NCBI GenBank assembly: GCA_026315105.1
Contig: CM048745.1
Coordinates: 542,968,758 to 543,032,757, forward strand
Length of the DNA: 64,000 bases
Direction: 5' to 3'
DNA from: Locusta migratoria
Lineage: Eukaryota; Arthropoda; Insecta; Orthoptera; Acrididae
Part shown: positions 26,201 to 38,200 of the stretch, one piece after another
Layout of the letters: each line of letters starts with the position of its first letter
Position numbering within the stretch: the stretch's first letter is position 1
Notes under the pieces: model-generated
Database searches by the model: none
What the model saw: the letters and a program-made list of their open reading frames with translations, nothing else
What the model was told of the DNA's origin: nothing
Program-made: the position numbers and the translations under genes

Positions 26201-29200
26201 ACTTTAGAGAGACACACTAATAAATGAACAAAACCTACGATGAGAGCTTCAGCTGCACAAGGATTTTATAGAACAATCGGTTTAAAAATAGCCAGAATGA
26301 ACTTAAAGATGATCAAGTTCAAATGTTTGTAGAGCTTATGGGACTTAACTACTGGGTCATCAGTCCCTAAACTTACAAACTACTTATGAACTAATACTAA
26401 GGACGGCACAAATATCCATGCCCAAGGGGTGATTCGAACCCCCGACCGTAGTGGCCGTGCAGACCGTGACTGGAGATCCTCAGTCCCCTCGGCCACCGCG
26501 GCCGGCCAAAGATGATCATCGTTCAGGACGGACTTGAAGGTGTACTGACGATGTTGATGTGAGGAATCTCAACGAAATATTGCGTGGCAGTCTAAGACAG
26601 ACTATACGAGAGATTTCAGAAGAATGTGATATTTCAGTAAGATCTCTTCCTGAAATCCACACTCAGCATGTTGGAATGCATCGCTTTGTCGCCAAAACCG
26701 TTACACAGCTCGCGAGTCAAGACCAGGAAGACCATCGGCTCACAATCTGTGGATAACGTTTGCAGAACTAAACGTTTCTTAACATAACTGGTGATGCGAC
26801 GTGTGTTACTGATATGATGTAGAGACCAAAGTTCTGCAAGACCAAAAACTCTTGTCAGGTCAGCTCAAATGTTGAAGCCATGCTGATAGTTTGAAGCACT
26901 AGTTCATAATGAATTTATACCACAAGGCACACTGTTAATGGACAGTCCGCGGTAGAGTGGCCGAGCGCTCTATGTGGCCTTGTCGGCTTCAGAGGTTCGA
27001 GTCCCGCCTTGGACATGGATGTGTGTGTTGTCTTTAGGTTAGCTTAACTTATTTTAAGTAGTTTGTGAACCAAGGGACTGATAACCGCAGTAGTTTAGTC
27101 CAATAGATTTACAAACGTTTGAATAGTTTAATTTATTAATCTACGGACTAACAGGGTGCTTTGCGACGACTACGATTAAATGTGAGCAGAAAGCGGTCTG
27201 GCGCGACAAGTAAAAGCTCTTGCATCGCGATAACACACCGGCACCTCCAACCAAAAATTTGTTCCATTGTTTGTTAATTTAAGGGACCAAACTCAAAAGT
27301 CATCGGTTCGTAGGCTTACAAACTATTTACTCTAAATTTCGCTATGAACAACTCACACACCTATGCCCGAGAGAGAGGACTCGAAGTTCCGGAGGGAGCT
27401 GTCGTGTAGTTCCTGACATGGCGCCTAGAACCGCACGGCTATAACCCGCGCGGCCAAATTCATCGCTCTTGATGCGTGCCTGTTGCATCCGAAACGAAAT
27501 ATTCGTTCTGCTTTATCCTCCGAACTTCCTACACCTGGACCCTGTGTACTTTTTCTGACGCCCAAAGTTTGAAACGTCCTTCGAAAGATGAAGATTTACA
27601 ACAATAGCAGAAATAAAAGAAAATTCGCAGGCAACGTTTGACGCGTTGTAGCAAGAGGCTTACGATGCCTGCTTCGGGAAGCGGAAGCCGCTTTGAGACC
27701 GGTGTAGAAAAGGACCGGTGTAACAAAGGAGATCATGACAGTAAGTAAAATGTTCAGGTAGAAAAATTTGTGAACAACGGAATTTTTGGACGGACCTCTT
27801 ATTAACCTCACGGGCTCAATCCGCATACTTCCTTCCCCACTGCTGTGTAATCTCTAGTTCAGGACCATCAGTAGTTTCTGTAAATAACAATTGAACAAAC
27901 AATTCAAGTTATATAAATGTCAAACCAATGCTGCCACATTCTTGAAATGTCCAATTGAAGCTGAACTCTACAACCAAGTTACCTAGTTCACCATCCTTGT
28001 TTAAATGTGAACAATGATCAGTGTTAATCAAAGTAACAAAATATGCAATCCTCAATGATATGTGACGTGCAAGGAACTTGTGTTACCCTATTCCAAGTTT
28101 CGCTTGGATAAACTCATAATGGAGCTGCAGGTAAGGCAAAAGTTGAGCGAGGCAGTTGCTTATCCCCTGGCTTCCATAATCGTGGTAGCAATTGGAAACT
28201 AAAGACACTAATAGTCATGATTATCTTACTTACAAGGGGAAAATGCATAGCGCCATGCAGTGCTTCTGAAATACTCCCTATTGAGAGTTTTTCCGATGTT
28301 ATCGAATTTTTACACTCCCCCCCCCCCCCACCCTGGTTTAATTCCCGCTGCTTCGCATGCGTAAACTGGATGATCTGCATTGGTTGTTTCTACTCCTAAA
28401 TATACATTTTCGTAGAGTTAGCTTTAAAAATGCTTTCCTAATCAAGTATTTTTATAAACTTGCCACTCTCTATTGCATCATTGAGAGCAGTATTCAAAAC
28501 ATCCCGAAACACATTTTTTTAATTCTAACCGTGGTTCCAAATCCAAATTTTCGCATTTCTAGCATTAAAACAGTCTTAGTAGCACCCTTGAAAGATTTTT
28601 ACGTTTTTTCACCCGCTTAATGGTTTAATTTCCAAAAGTATCGAAACAAGTGTTGTTAAAATTCCAATCAAAAATCTAAATCCAAAGTTTGGTATTTCTT
28701 TCTTCGAAATAGCCTGAAGAGCAGCATATTTTCAAAAACCCATTGATCCCCTATTTCACCCCCTTAGGGATGGGAATATCGAAAAATCGCTGATGCCTAC
28801 AGTGTAAGATAAAAAATGTCTACAAATTTCAAGTTTCTATCGTCTGTAGATTTACTTTTCACCGCCCTTTTCTGTCTTTTAGATACGGATCGAAAACGCG
28901 AAATTTCTTTCTTAACATTTTCGCATCTTTCTTGGTAGTTTTACTTTTCCAATTGTAATATGGACTTATTTTTCTTTATTCGTACGCTTGTTGCAGGAAA
29001 ACAACTAAAGAATGTGCATCACGTTTCGCTGTATATAACCTCTTTACTATTATAGTTTCAAAAGTCATCGCTGGTTTTCAGTCCTAATTTTATATAAGCT
29101 GACGACTTTCAACCACTATATCTTCCACCCTCTTATAGCTATCGACACAGACCTGCTATGGTGTAAAACGGGAGACTTTGTACTACAACAACACAGAGAG

Positions 29201-32200
29201 CTCGTTCGTCTCCATTGTGTAGTTTTTATTGAAGAGCAAAATACTGACGCCCACACGTAGAATTTTATATAAGTCGGTAACTTTCAACTCCCATATCTTC
29301 CACACCCTTATCGTTATCAACCTTCTACCACCATAGTCCACAATGGGAGAATGATACCTAATACCACATACAAACACTATTCGTTTGCGATATGTAGTTT
29401 TGGCTGCAGAGTGAAATATAAGCACAAACACCTCAATTTTTATATAACTGAAGGACTACGAACTCTTCCCTTTAGTTAACTGTGCCAAAGTGGTCTCATT
29501 TATTTGATTCTGATCACCCACCATGATATGCAGACCTTCGAGAAATGTGACGATCAAGAAAATTAGAAGCGGCAGGTTGAAAGGTATCGATTTACTGTCT
29601 CGAGAAAACTTGAGAGGAAACACTTACTTGTTATCTAACAGGTGAATTGATAAGATATCGTAAGACTACGTGACAGGTTCATTGCAAGAAACGATATTGT
29701 CACCATAAATGTAATAACGATAAGAACTGGGTTAGTATCGAACGGAAAGTACATTCCTGTGAAACGAGTCTGAAAACATGTATTTGTTGCTCAGGACAAC
29801 ACTTCTATCGTAACATCAAGATACTATTCACTTCCTTCGGCATTCTTGATCAGTTAGTGCAAACGTTTACTCGTTAATTTCAGAAAAAAAAACGAAGAAA
29901 TGGGAAACCAATTTCTTTTTAGATAACGCAGCCACGAAGCGAATTTCGCCGTAGAAAGTACACCGTTTGATAAAACGTAAGTGACAGATAATTATAAATT
30001 TAGTTTTGAGAAGATTGAGAAAACGTGTTTGATATAGAGAATTTTTTTACCTTTTGATAAAATTATAAAAAGAGACATAGGACTAAAATCATTCTATAAG
30101 TGAGCAAAAATTAATAATAATGGCATGGTTTGATATAAAGCTATTACTTTCGTCTGAATATCTACTGAAAGAACAGATGCTGGCGGTACAAGGAAAAACA
30201 GTTTGTAAATTAATACTGTCACTATAAATCGAATTTAAACGTATGAATCATTCATGTGATATCTATAATAGATACAGATATAAATCCGTACAGGCACAGT
30301 GAGAAATTCATTTAGTTTTTCGGTAGTAGGACGGCTATCTCCTTACTCTGAAGTATTAAAATGCCAAGATCTCAATTAATTATTTTTCCTACGACCTAGG
30401 GTGCCATCATGTGGTCACTTCTGTCCTATGTTTTCGTTTCGTGTCATGTGCCTTCACGAAACGAAAGCATAGGACACAAATGACAAGATGATGGTACCCT
30501 AAGTGTATCGGAACCGGACGTCAGAAAAATAAATAAATTAATTTATATCTTGGCATTTTAATACTTCAAAGTGGGAAATTCGTGAGAGCTAAACTGCCAA
30601 GATAAGATTGCAATGATCTTGGACGTTGATTAAGGTGGTGTGTGCTCTTGTTCGAAGACTGTTCCATCCTGTGCAAACTACTTTACATACTTGTTGGATA
30701 TTATCGAATCGTTGTCTTCCCCTACATTTTTTCTCTACAACTCGCTCTGATACTAAGCAGGTTATGTCTTCACACGCGGCACATAATTCTACCTCTTTTT
30801 CTGGTCACTGTATTCCATATGTTCCTTCCTTTCCCAATTCTGCAGTCAACTTCCTCATTCGCTACCTTATTAAATGTTCAAATGTTTGTAGAACTTATGG
30901 GACTTAACTACGGGGTCATCAGTCCCTAAGCTTACAAACTACTTATAAACTACCTAAGACTAAGGACGGCACAAGTACCCATGCCCCAGGGAGGATTCGA
31001 ACCCCCGACCGCAGTGGCCGTGCAGACCATGACTGGAGCGCCTCAGTCCCCTCGCCCACCGCGGCCGGCCGCTACCTTATCAGTGTATTGAATGTTTAAT
31101 ATTTCTCCTTAGTATTACATCTCAGACACCTCAATACTCTTCTGTTCCGGTTCAATCCCCACAGCTTCAAGCATGAGCGTTTTCGTCCACCAGAAAGGAA
31201 CCCATCTCCTATGGCACCACTGTAGGGCGAAGGATAACGTCTCTGTATGTTTGAGCAGTCACAGCGCTATTCTGCTCGACATAGAGTAGTTTTCCTTTCA
31301 TGTCCTTCCAGTGTAACAACTACAGTCCTTGTAAAGGTTGTAGAAGAACCTTTCGTCTCCTTTTATTTAATCCTTGTTCCCGTTTAAAATTCAGAAGATG
31401 ATCTACAAATACTAAAAATGTAGATATGGCTTTATTCGCTCATTCAGTGATATATAGTATCGCACAGTATTAAAAGCACTTACGGGTATGCAACCTGGTG
31501 ACATCCTAGATAACAGCCGATATTCCGAATGGAGCATACCCAGCCATTTTCAAGGCAACCATAGATAGGAAACACTGTGCAAATACATTTAACCAAGGTT
31601 TCAAATGACAATAGGATAGATACCACACAACCAAAGACGGTAAACGTCAGAAGTATCGATAGTAGGTATTAAATATGCTTGTACAGTGCTCCATTTCTGC
31701 AGTTTCCTAAAAAGGCTGGTTGTCCGCCGGTAGAAATATCGTCGATCCTATCGAGCGAGGTGGCGCAGTGGTAAGACACTGGACCCGCCGTCGGAAGGAC
31801 GGTGGTTCAAATCCACTTCCGGCCATCCACATTTACGTTTGCCGTGATTTCCCTAAATCGCTTCAGGCAAATGCCGGGATGGTTCCTTTGAAAGGACACT
31901 GCGGATTTCCTTCCACATCCTTACCCAAACACTCCGAGCGTAAGCTCCGTCTTTAACGACCACGCTGTCGACGGGACGTTTAAACTCCAAGCTTTCCTTC
32001 CATCGTCGATCCAATAACCCGGTTACATACAAATATACTGTACACCAGTATAAGCTCGGGTATTCCAGTATCGTATTAAATTTAACCATACAAATGTTAA
32101 GCTCATTGTCGGTTAATATATGAGGAGATTCAGCACAGAATGTCTGAAGACAGAAACATTTTGGAAACACTAGTTCCTATGTAAAATCGATAAGCGGGTC

Positions 32201-35200
32201 ACAGTGCACTATCCAGTCACTTATTGATTATTCCGGAGCAGTAATAGAAGAAAGCAAACGGAAAGCTAAAGTTCTAAATTTAAGATTTAAGAAATCTTTC
32301 ACGCAGGAGGTCAGCACAAATGTACCATCATTTGATCAACGTACTAATTCCGAAATGGAGCACATAGTAATAGGTATTTCCGGTGTAGAGAAGCAGCTGA
32401 GAGAGCTAAATACGAAAAAGTCTGCTGGTCCGGATGAAATACCAGTTCGGTTTTACAAAGAGTATTTGCGGCATTGGCCCCTTACTTAGCTTGCATTTAA
32501 CGCGAATCTTTAATTCAGCGCCAAGTTCCTAGTGATTGGAAAAAAGCACAGGTGACTCCCGTTTATAAGAAAGGAAAGAGAACTGACCCACATAATTACA
32601 GGCCAATATCGTTGACATCAGTTCTCTGTTGAATTTTGGATCATATTCTGAGTTCGAATAAAGTAAATTTCCTTGAGACGTAAAACCGTCTTTCTACGAT
32701 CCAGCACGGGTTCAGGAAACATCGTTCATGTGAAACTCAGCTTGAGCTTTTCTCACATGACATCTTGCGAGCCATGGATGAAGGGCAACAGGCGGATTGT
32801 GTATTTCTCGACTTCAAAAAGGCGTTTGACGCGGTGCCACACTGCAGACTGCTAAGGAAGATACGAGCTTATGGAATAGGTTCACAGATTTGTGACTGGC
32901 TGGAAGACTTCCTAAGTAATAGAACGCAGTACGCTGTTCTCGACGGCGAATGTTCATGAGAGACGAGTGTATCGTCAGGCGTGCCCCAGGGGAGTGTGAT
33001 ACGACCGCTAATATTTTCTATCTACATAAATGATCTCATGGACAGACTAACTTGTAATTTGCGGCTGTTTGCTGATGATGCTGTGGTGTACGGGAGGATG
33101 TGGTCTTTAACTGACTGTAACAGCATACAGGATGACTTAGACAAAATTTCTAGTTGGTGCGAAGAATGGCAGCTAGCTCTCAATGTAGAAAAATGTAAGG
33201 TGATGCGCATGAGTAGGAAAAACAATCCCATAATGTTTGAATACAGCATTAGTAGTGAGCTTCTTGATGCAGTCGCGTCCTTCAAATATCTAGGCGTAAC
33301 ATTGCAGTGATATGAAATGGAACGAACATAAGGACAGTTGTAAGGCGGACAGCCGACTTCGGTTTATTGTGAGAATTTCGGGAAGATGTACTTCATCTGT
33401 AAAGGAGACTGCGTATAAAACGCTCGTACGTCCACGTCTTGAGTATTGCTCAAGTGTTTGGGACCCGCAGTAGATCATTTTATAGGAAGACATAGAAGCA
33501 GTTCAGAGGCGAGCAGCTAGGTTTGTTACTGGTAGATTCGACCAATGCGCGAATGTCACGGAAAAGCTCCGGCAACTCAGTTGGGGAGCGCTGGAGGAAA
33601 GACGACGTTCTTTTCGTGAATTTCTGTTGAAGGAACATAGAGGGCCGGAGCTGAGTGCAGCACGAACTTGCTGCCACCTACTTACATTTCGCGATGTGAT
33701 CACAATGACAAGATAAGAAAACATAGGGCTCGTACGGAGGCATATAGGCATTCATTATTTCCGCGTTCTATTTGCGAGTGGAATAGGAAGGGAAATGCCT
33801 CCGCTACGCATCTACGCATCTTACGGTGGATTGTGGAGTATGTAGATGTAGATGTAGGATACAGTATAATAAGAGATGCGTTACGTCAGAGAATAAGATC
33901 GGTTGTACTGAAGGGTGTTGCGGAGAGTAAAGACTTTTTGAGAAGACGGTAATACGAATATAAAGAAATTATTCAGAACTCGAAATATTTAAACAGTTCT
34001 ACCATTTCAGGGCACTGAAATAAAGTTGAAAATTTGTTCTAGACCGGGATTCGAAACCGAATTTCCTGCTTTCAGCCAGCAGTCGTCTTAACCAATTAGA
34101 CTATCCATGCACGCTTTTCTTCTATCTCAAATTATCAACTTATAGCCCACTATAATGTCAGTGCCCCCTGCCTCATGGTCATTATTTCAATGTCTTGAAA
34201 TGGTTTAAACATTTAAATAATTCTAAGTCGTAAAATTTTGACCGTTAAGGTCAACAAATGGTGTCTTTTCTGTCGGACATGTCAAAAAAGAACAGACACC
34301 GTGTCAATAATTATTGGAAACGATGAATGTTCTGTTCGGATTTGAATTGGACGGTATCCGAGAGGAAGTGACAGTGTATCGCAAGAACACTGCTTGCTTT
34401 AATGGATTCATCTACATCTACGTTTACATGGGATACTCTGCAAATCACATTTAAGTGCCTCGCAGAGGGTTCATCGAACTACCATTATACTATTTTATCT
34501 CCCATTCCATTCTCGAATAGCGCGCGGGAAGAATGAACACATGAATCTCTCCGTTCGGGCTCTGATTTCACGTATTTTTATACTGATGATCATTTCTACC
34601 TACGTAAGTGGGAGTCAACAATATATTTTCGCATTCGGAGGAGAACGTTGGCGATTGTAGTTTCGTAAATAGCCCACGCCGCAGCGATAAGCGCCGTTGC
34701 TGTAATGATTCCCATCCCAGATCCTGTATCATTTCCGTAACGCTGTCTCCCTTGTATCGTGACAATACGAAACGAGCTGCCCTTCTTTGGACTCTTTCGA
34801 TGTCCTCCGTCAAACCCACCTGATAAGGATCCCACACTGGGCAGCAATACTCCATAAAAGGACGGACAAGCGTAGTGTATGCAGTTTCTTTTGTAGTTCT
34901 GTTGCATCTTTTAAGGGTTCTGCGAATAAAACGCAGTCTCTGGTTCGCCTTTCCCACGACACGTGTTCTTTCCAGTTTAAGTCTGAAGTAATAGCAATTC
35001 CTAGGTATTTTGTGGAATTTAAGGCCTTCACATTTGGTTGATTTGTCATGTAAACAAAGTTTAACGGATTTCTATTCGTACTAAAGTGGACAATTTCACA
35101 CTTCTCATTATTTAGAGTCAACTGCCAATTTTTACACCATACTGATATATTATTCAAATGGTTCTGCAGTTGATTTTCACCTTCATGTGATTTTACTAGA

Positions 35201-38200
35201 CGGTAAATGACGGCGTCATCTGCAAACAACCCTAAATCGTTAATGTAAATAAGGAACAGCAGAGGACCAATAACACTATCCTGCGGAACGCCCGATATCA
35301 CCTCTGTTTTAGTCGATGCCTTACTATCGATTACTACGAACAGTGTCCTCTCTGACAGGAAATCCCCTATCCAATCGCAAATTTGGGGCGATATACCGTA
35401 ACCACGCAATTTGATTAATTGAGTATTTAATAATGATTTTGCAGGCAAGATCGCATTTTTCATTTATTAAGTAACCGGTTTCGGGGTGCTCGACGCCATC
35501 TTCAGACCTGTCGTAATTTACATAACTTCACGAAATTTTTTATATACTAAAAGAGTACATCCAGGTTGCGGCATCACCAAACAAAAAATTACAATTTTAT
35601 GTTTGGTGATGCCTGAACCTGGATGTAGTCTTTTAGTATATAAAAAAATGTCGTGAAGTTATGTAAATTACGACAGGTCTGAAGATGGCGTCGAGCACGC
35701 CGAAACCGGTAACTTAATAAATGAAAAATGCGATCTTGGCTGCAAAATCATTATTAACACTTTGAGTGACAGCCATATATGCGAACCGACTTTCCCCAGT
35801 GCCGGCCATTTTTACAGTATTTCGTCCTGTTGCTACAGATTCAGGAATAATCATTAATATATTTTTCTTGGTCAGGAATAAACCTTATTATTTCCTCTTC
35901 AAATACTTGCCCCGTACATTTCCCTGCTTTGTAAGCCTTCATCACAATAATCAAAACAAGAAACGCTGTTTTCGGGTAGGTAAAAAATTGTTTTTTCGTA
36001 TTATCAACTATTTATTAATATGCGTGGCAATTTTGATGTGATTACATGCAAATATCATGAATATTAAACATCAGCAAACGGCTTTTAGTGCAAATAGTTC
36101 TTTTTTGCGTGGTATAACTGGAAGCAGGGCTGGACACAAAACCCCACTTTGCATACTGCACACTGGAATGAAGTATCCTTCCCTCTGGCGACTACTGCTT
36201 CTTTATTGCCCCTCTCTGAACACACTCTACAAGTCTTTTTACAAGTCTTTTGTGCCTTCTTCTTCCCTGGTGGAATGGGTATTCTTTCCAGGAAATGTGT
36301 TCCATCCAGTCGTGAAAGCAATTATTTTACCTGATCCTGATTCAGCATAAGTTGGATCTTCATCCAAGTCATCGCCGTCAAAAACATCACTCAGATCATC
36401 TTCCGATTCATCAAGAATGCGGCGAATCTCGGCGTCGCTCAAAGGCCTACTGCTTGCCATGTTGCGTCTAACGCTCTCCCTGATGTCTCACAGTCAACTG
36501 ACACAAACCCTTGTTTCGTAAAGTGAACAGTTTTGTGGCGCCTCCTAGTGGCAGAGATGTCTACTACAAGGGTTTGCCTCCCTTCTGATAACTGCCGTAC
36601 CGATAATGATGCGCGCGAAAGCTAGAATTCGTTTCAGAACAGCCGTCCGTAATATTACGGGCACGGCAGTTCTCGCAAAGACATAGAGAACGTAATATTA
36701 CGGGCGCGGCACTCTAAGTGTTAAACAATTATAGATCGCCCCATCGAACTATGAGTTCCTTATATAAGTGACTAGCTGAACCCCCGTTGCTTCGCATGTG
36801 TAGGCTGGTTGGTCTGCACCAGTTGTTTCTTTTTAATCCTGATGAAGAATCCATATCTTAAGTTTCGTAGATATAACTTGAAATTTGAGTTAACAGCACC
36901 ATATTTTTTAAAATCAATTTTTGCCTCTTGTATTTCACCCCCTTATTCGTCTAATTTCCAAAAATACCGAAATACGTGTCTTTTAAATTCGAACCCCGAA
37001 TCCAAATCCGAAAATTTGTAGTTCTAACTTCAAAATTGCCTAAATAGCAACAGATTTTTTGAAAAACATCCCCTCTCCAATTAAGCCCCTTGATGGTTGA
37101 ATTTCCAAAAACACCAAAACACGTATTTTTTAAATCATAACGAACAATACAAATACCAATTTTTGCAGTATAAATTCAAAATTGTCTTGACTACAAAGTG
37201 TTTTCGAAAAGAATTTTTGATCCCCTCTTTTACCCCCTTTTTAATCCTCATCAAGGGTCCATATCCTAAGTTTCGTAGTTATAGCTTGAAATTTGAGTTA
37301 ACAGCAACATATTTTTGAAAATCAATTTTTTGCGTCCTCTATTTTACCCCCTTATTGGCTGAATTTCAAAAAATGCCGAAACACGTGTCTTTTAAATTCG
37401 AAACCCGAATCAAAATCCGAAATTTTGTAGTTCTTGCTTCAAAATTGCCTAAATAGCAACATATTTTCGAAAAACAGCCCCTCTCCAATTTAACCCTGTT
37501 GATGGTTGAACCAATAAATACCGAAACACGTATACAAATATCAATTTTTGCAGCTCTAGCTTCAAAATTGTATCAATAGCAACGTGTTTTCAAAAAGAAT
37601 TTTTGATCCTCCATTTAACTCTCTTACTTCATAAATTCCCAAAAATACTAAAAATCATGGATTTTTAATCCTGACCAAGATTCCATATCCGAAGTTTCGT
37701 AGTTGTAGCTTAAAACTTGAGTTAACAGCAACATATTTTTTAAAATCAATTTTTTGCGTCGCCTATTTTACCCCCTTATTTGTCGAATTTCAAAAAATGC
37801 CGAAACACGTGTCTTTTAAATTCGAACCCTGAATTAAATTCCGAAATTTTGTAGTTCTAGCTTCAAAATTGCCTAAATAGCTACGTATTTTTTTAAAAAA
37901 ACGTTTCATCCCCTATTTCACCCCCTTACGTACGGAATAGCGAAAAATCGCTTCTTAAATGACGCCTACAAAGTAAGGTCAACACCCTCCACAAATTTCA
38001 AGTTTCTATCTTCAGTGGTTTGGGCTGGGCGATGATGAGTCAGTCAGTCAGTCAATCAGTCAGTCAATCGGGACACTTCCTTTTAAATATAGAGATTATT
38101 ATTACCGTACCTTATTACCATACCACAAACCTGTTTCACCTGGTGCGTAAGATGTATGAGACAGGAGAAGTACCCTCAGACTTTAAGAAAAATGTTATAA

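Larger units (their letters stand above)
26519..27830 (+). pseudogene. mariner-family transposase relic split by two SINEs
   Basis: The first part (26559-26756) reads LRQTIREISEECDISVRSLP and HRFVAKTVTQLASQDQEDHR, the mariner N-terminal region. After the SINE at 26942-27122 the frame shows LRRLRLNVSRKRSGATSK. After the SINE at 27258-27457 comes a C-terminal portion with PKFETSFERSKIYNNSRNKR. The three blocks are in mariner order, with stops in each. No intact ends located. Confidence 0.8.
35428..35753. repeat. Foldback element carrying hammerhead-like motifs
   Basis: Two arms of about 150 bp: TTTAATAATGATTTTGCAG (left) against CTGCAAAATCATTATTAA (right), continuing through AACCGGTTTC, CATCTTCAGACCTGTCG and TACATAACTTCACG to a short centre near 35592. 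The right end coincides with the TTAA where the piggyBac-like element inserted. Confidence 0.88.
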
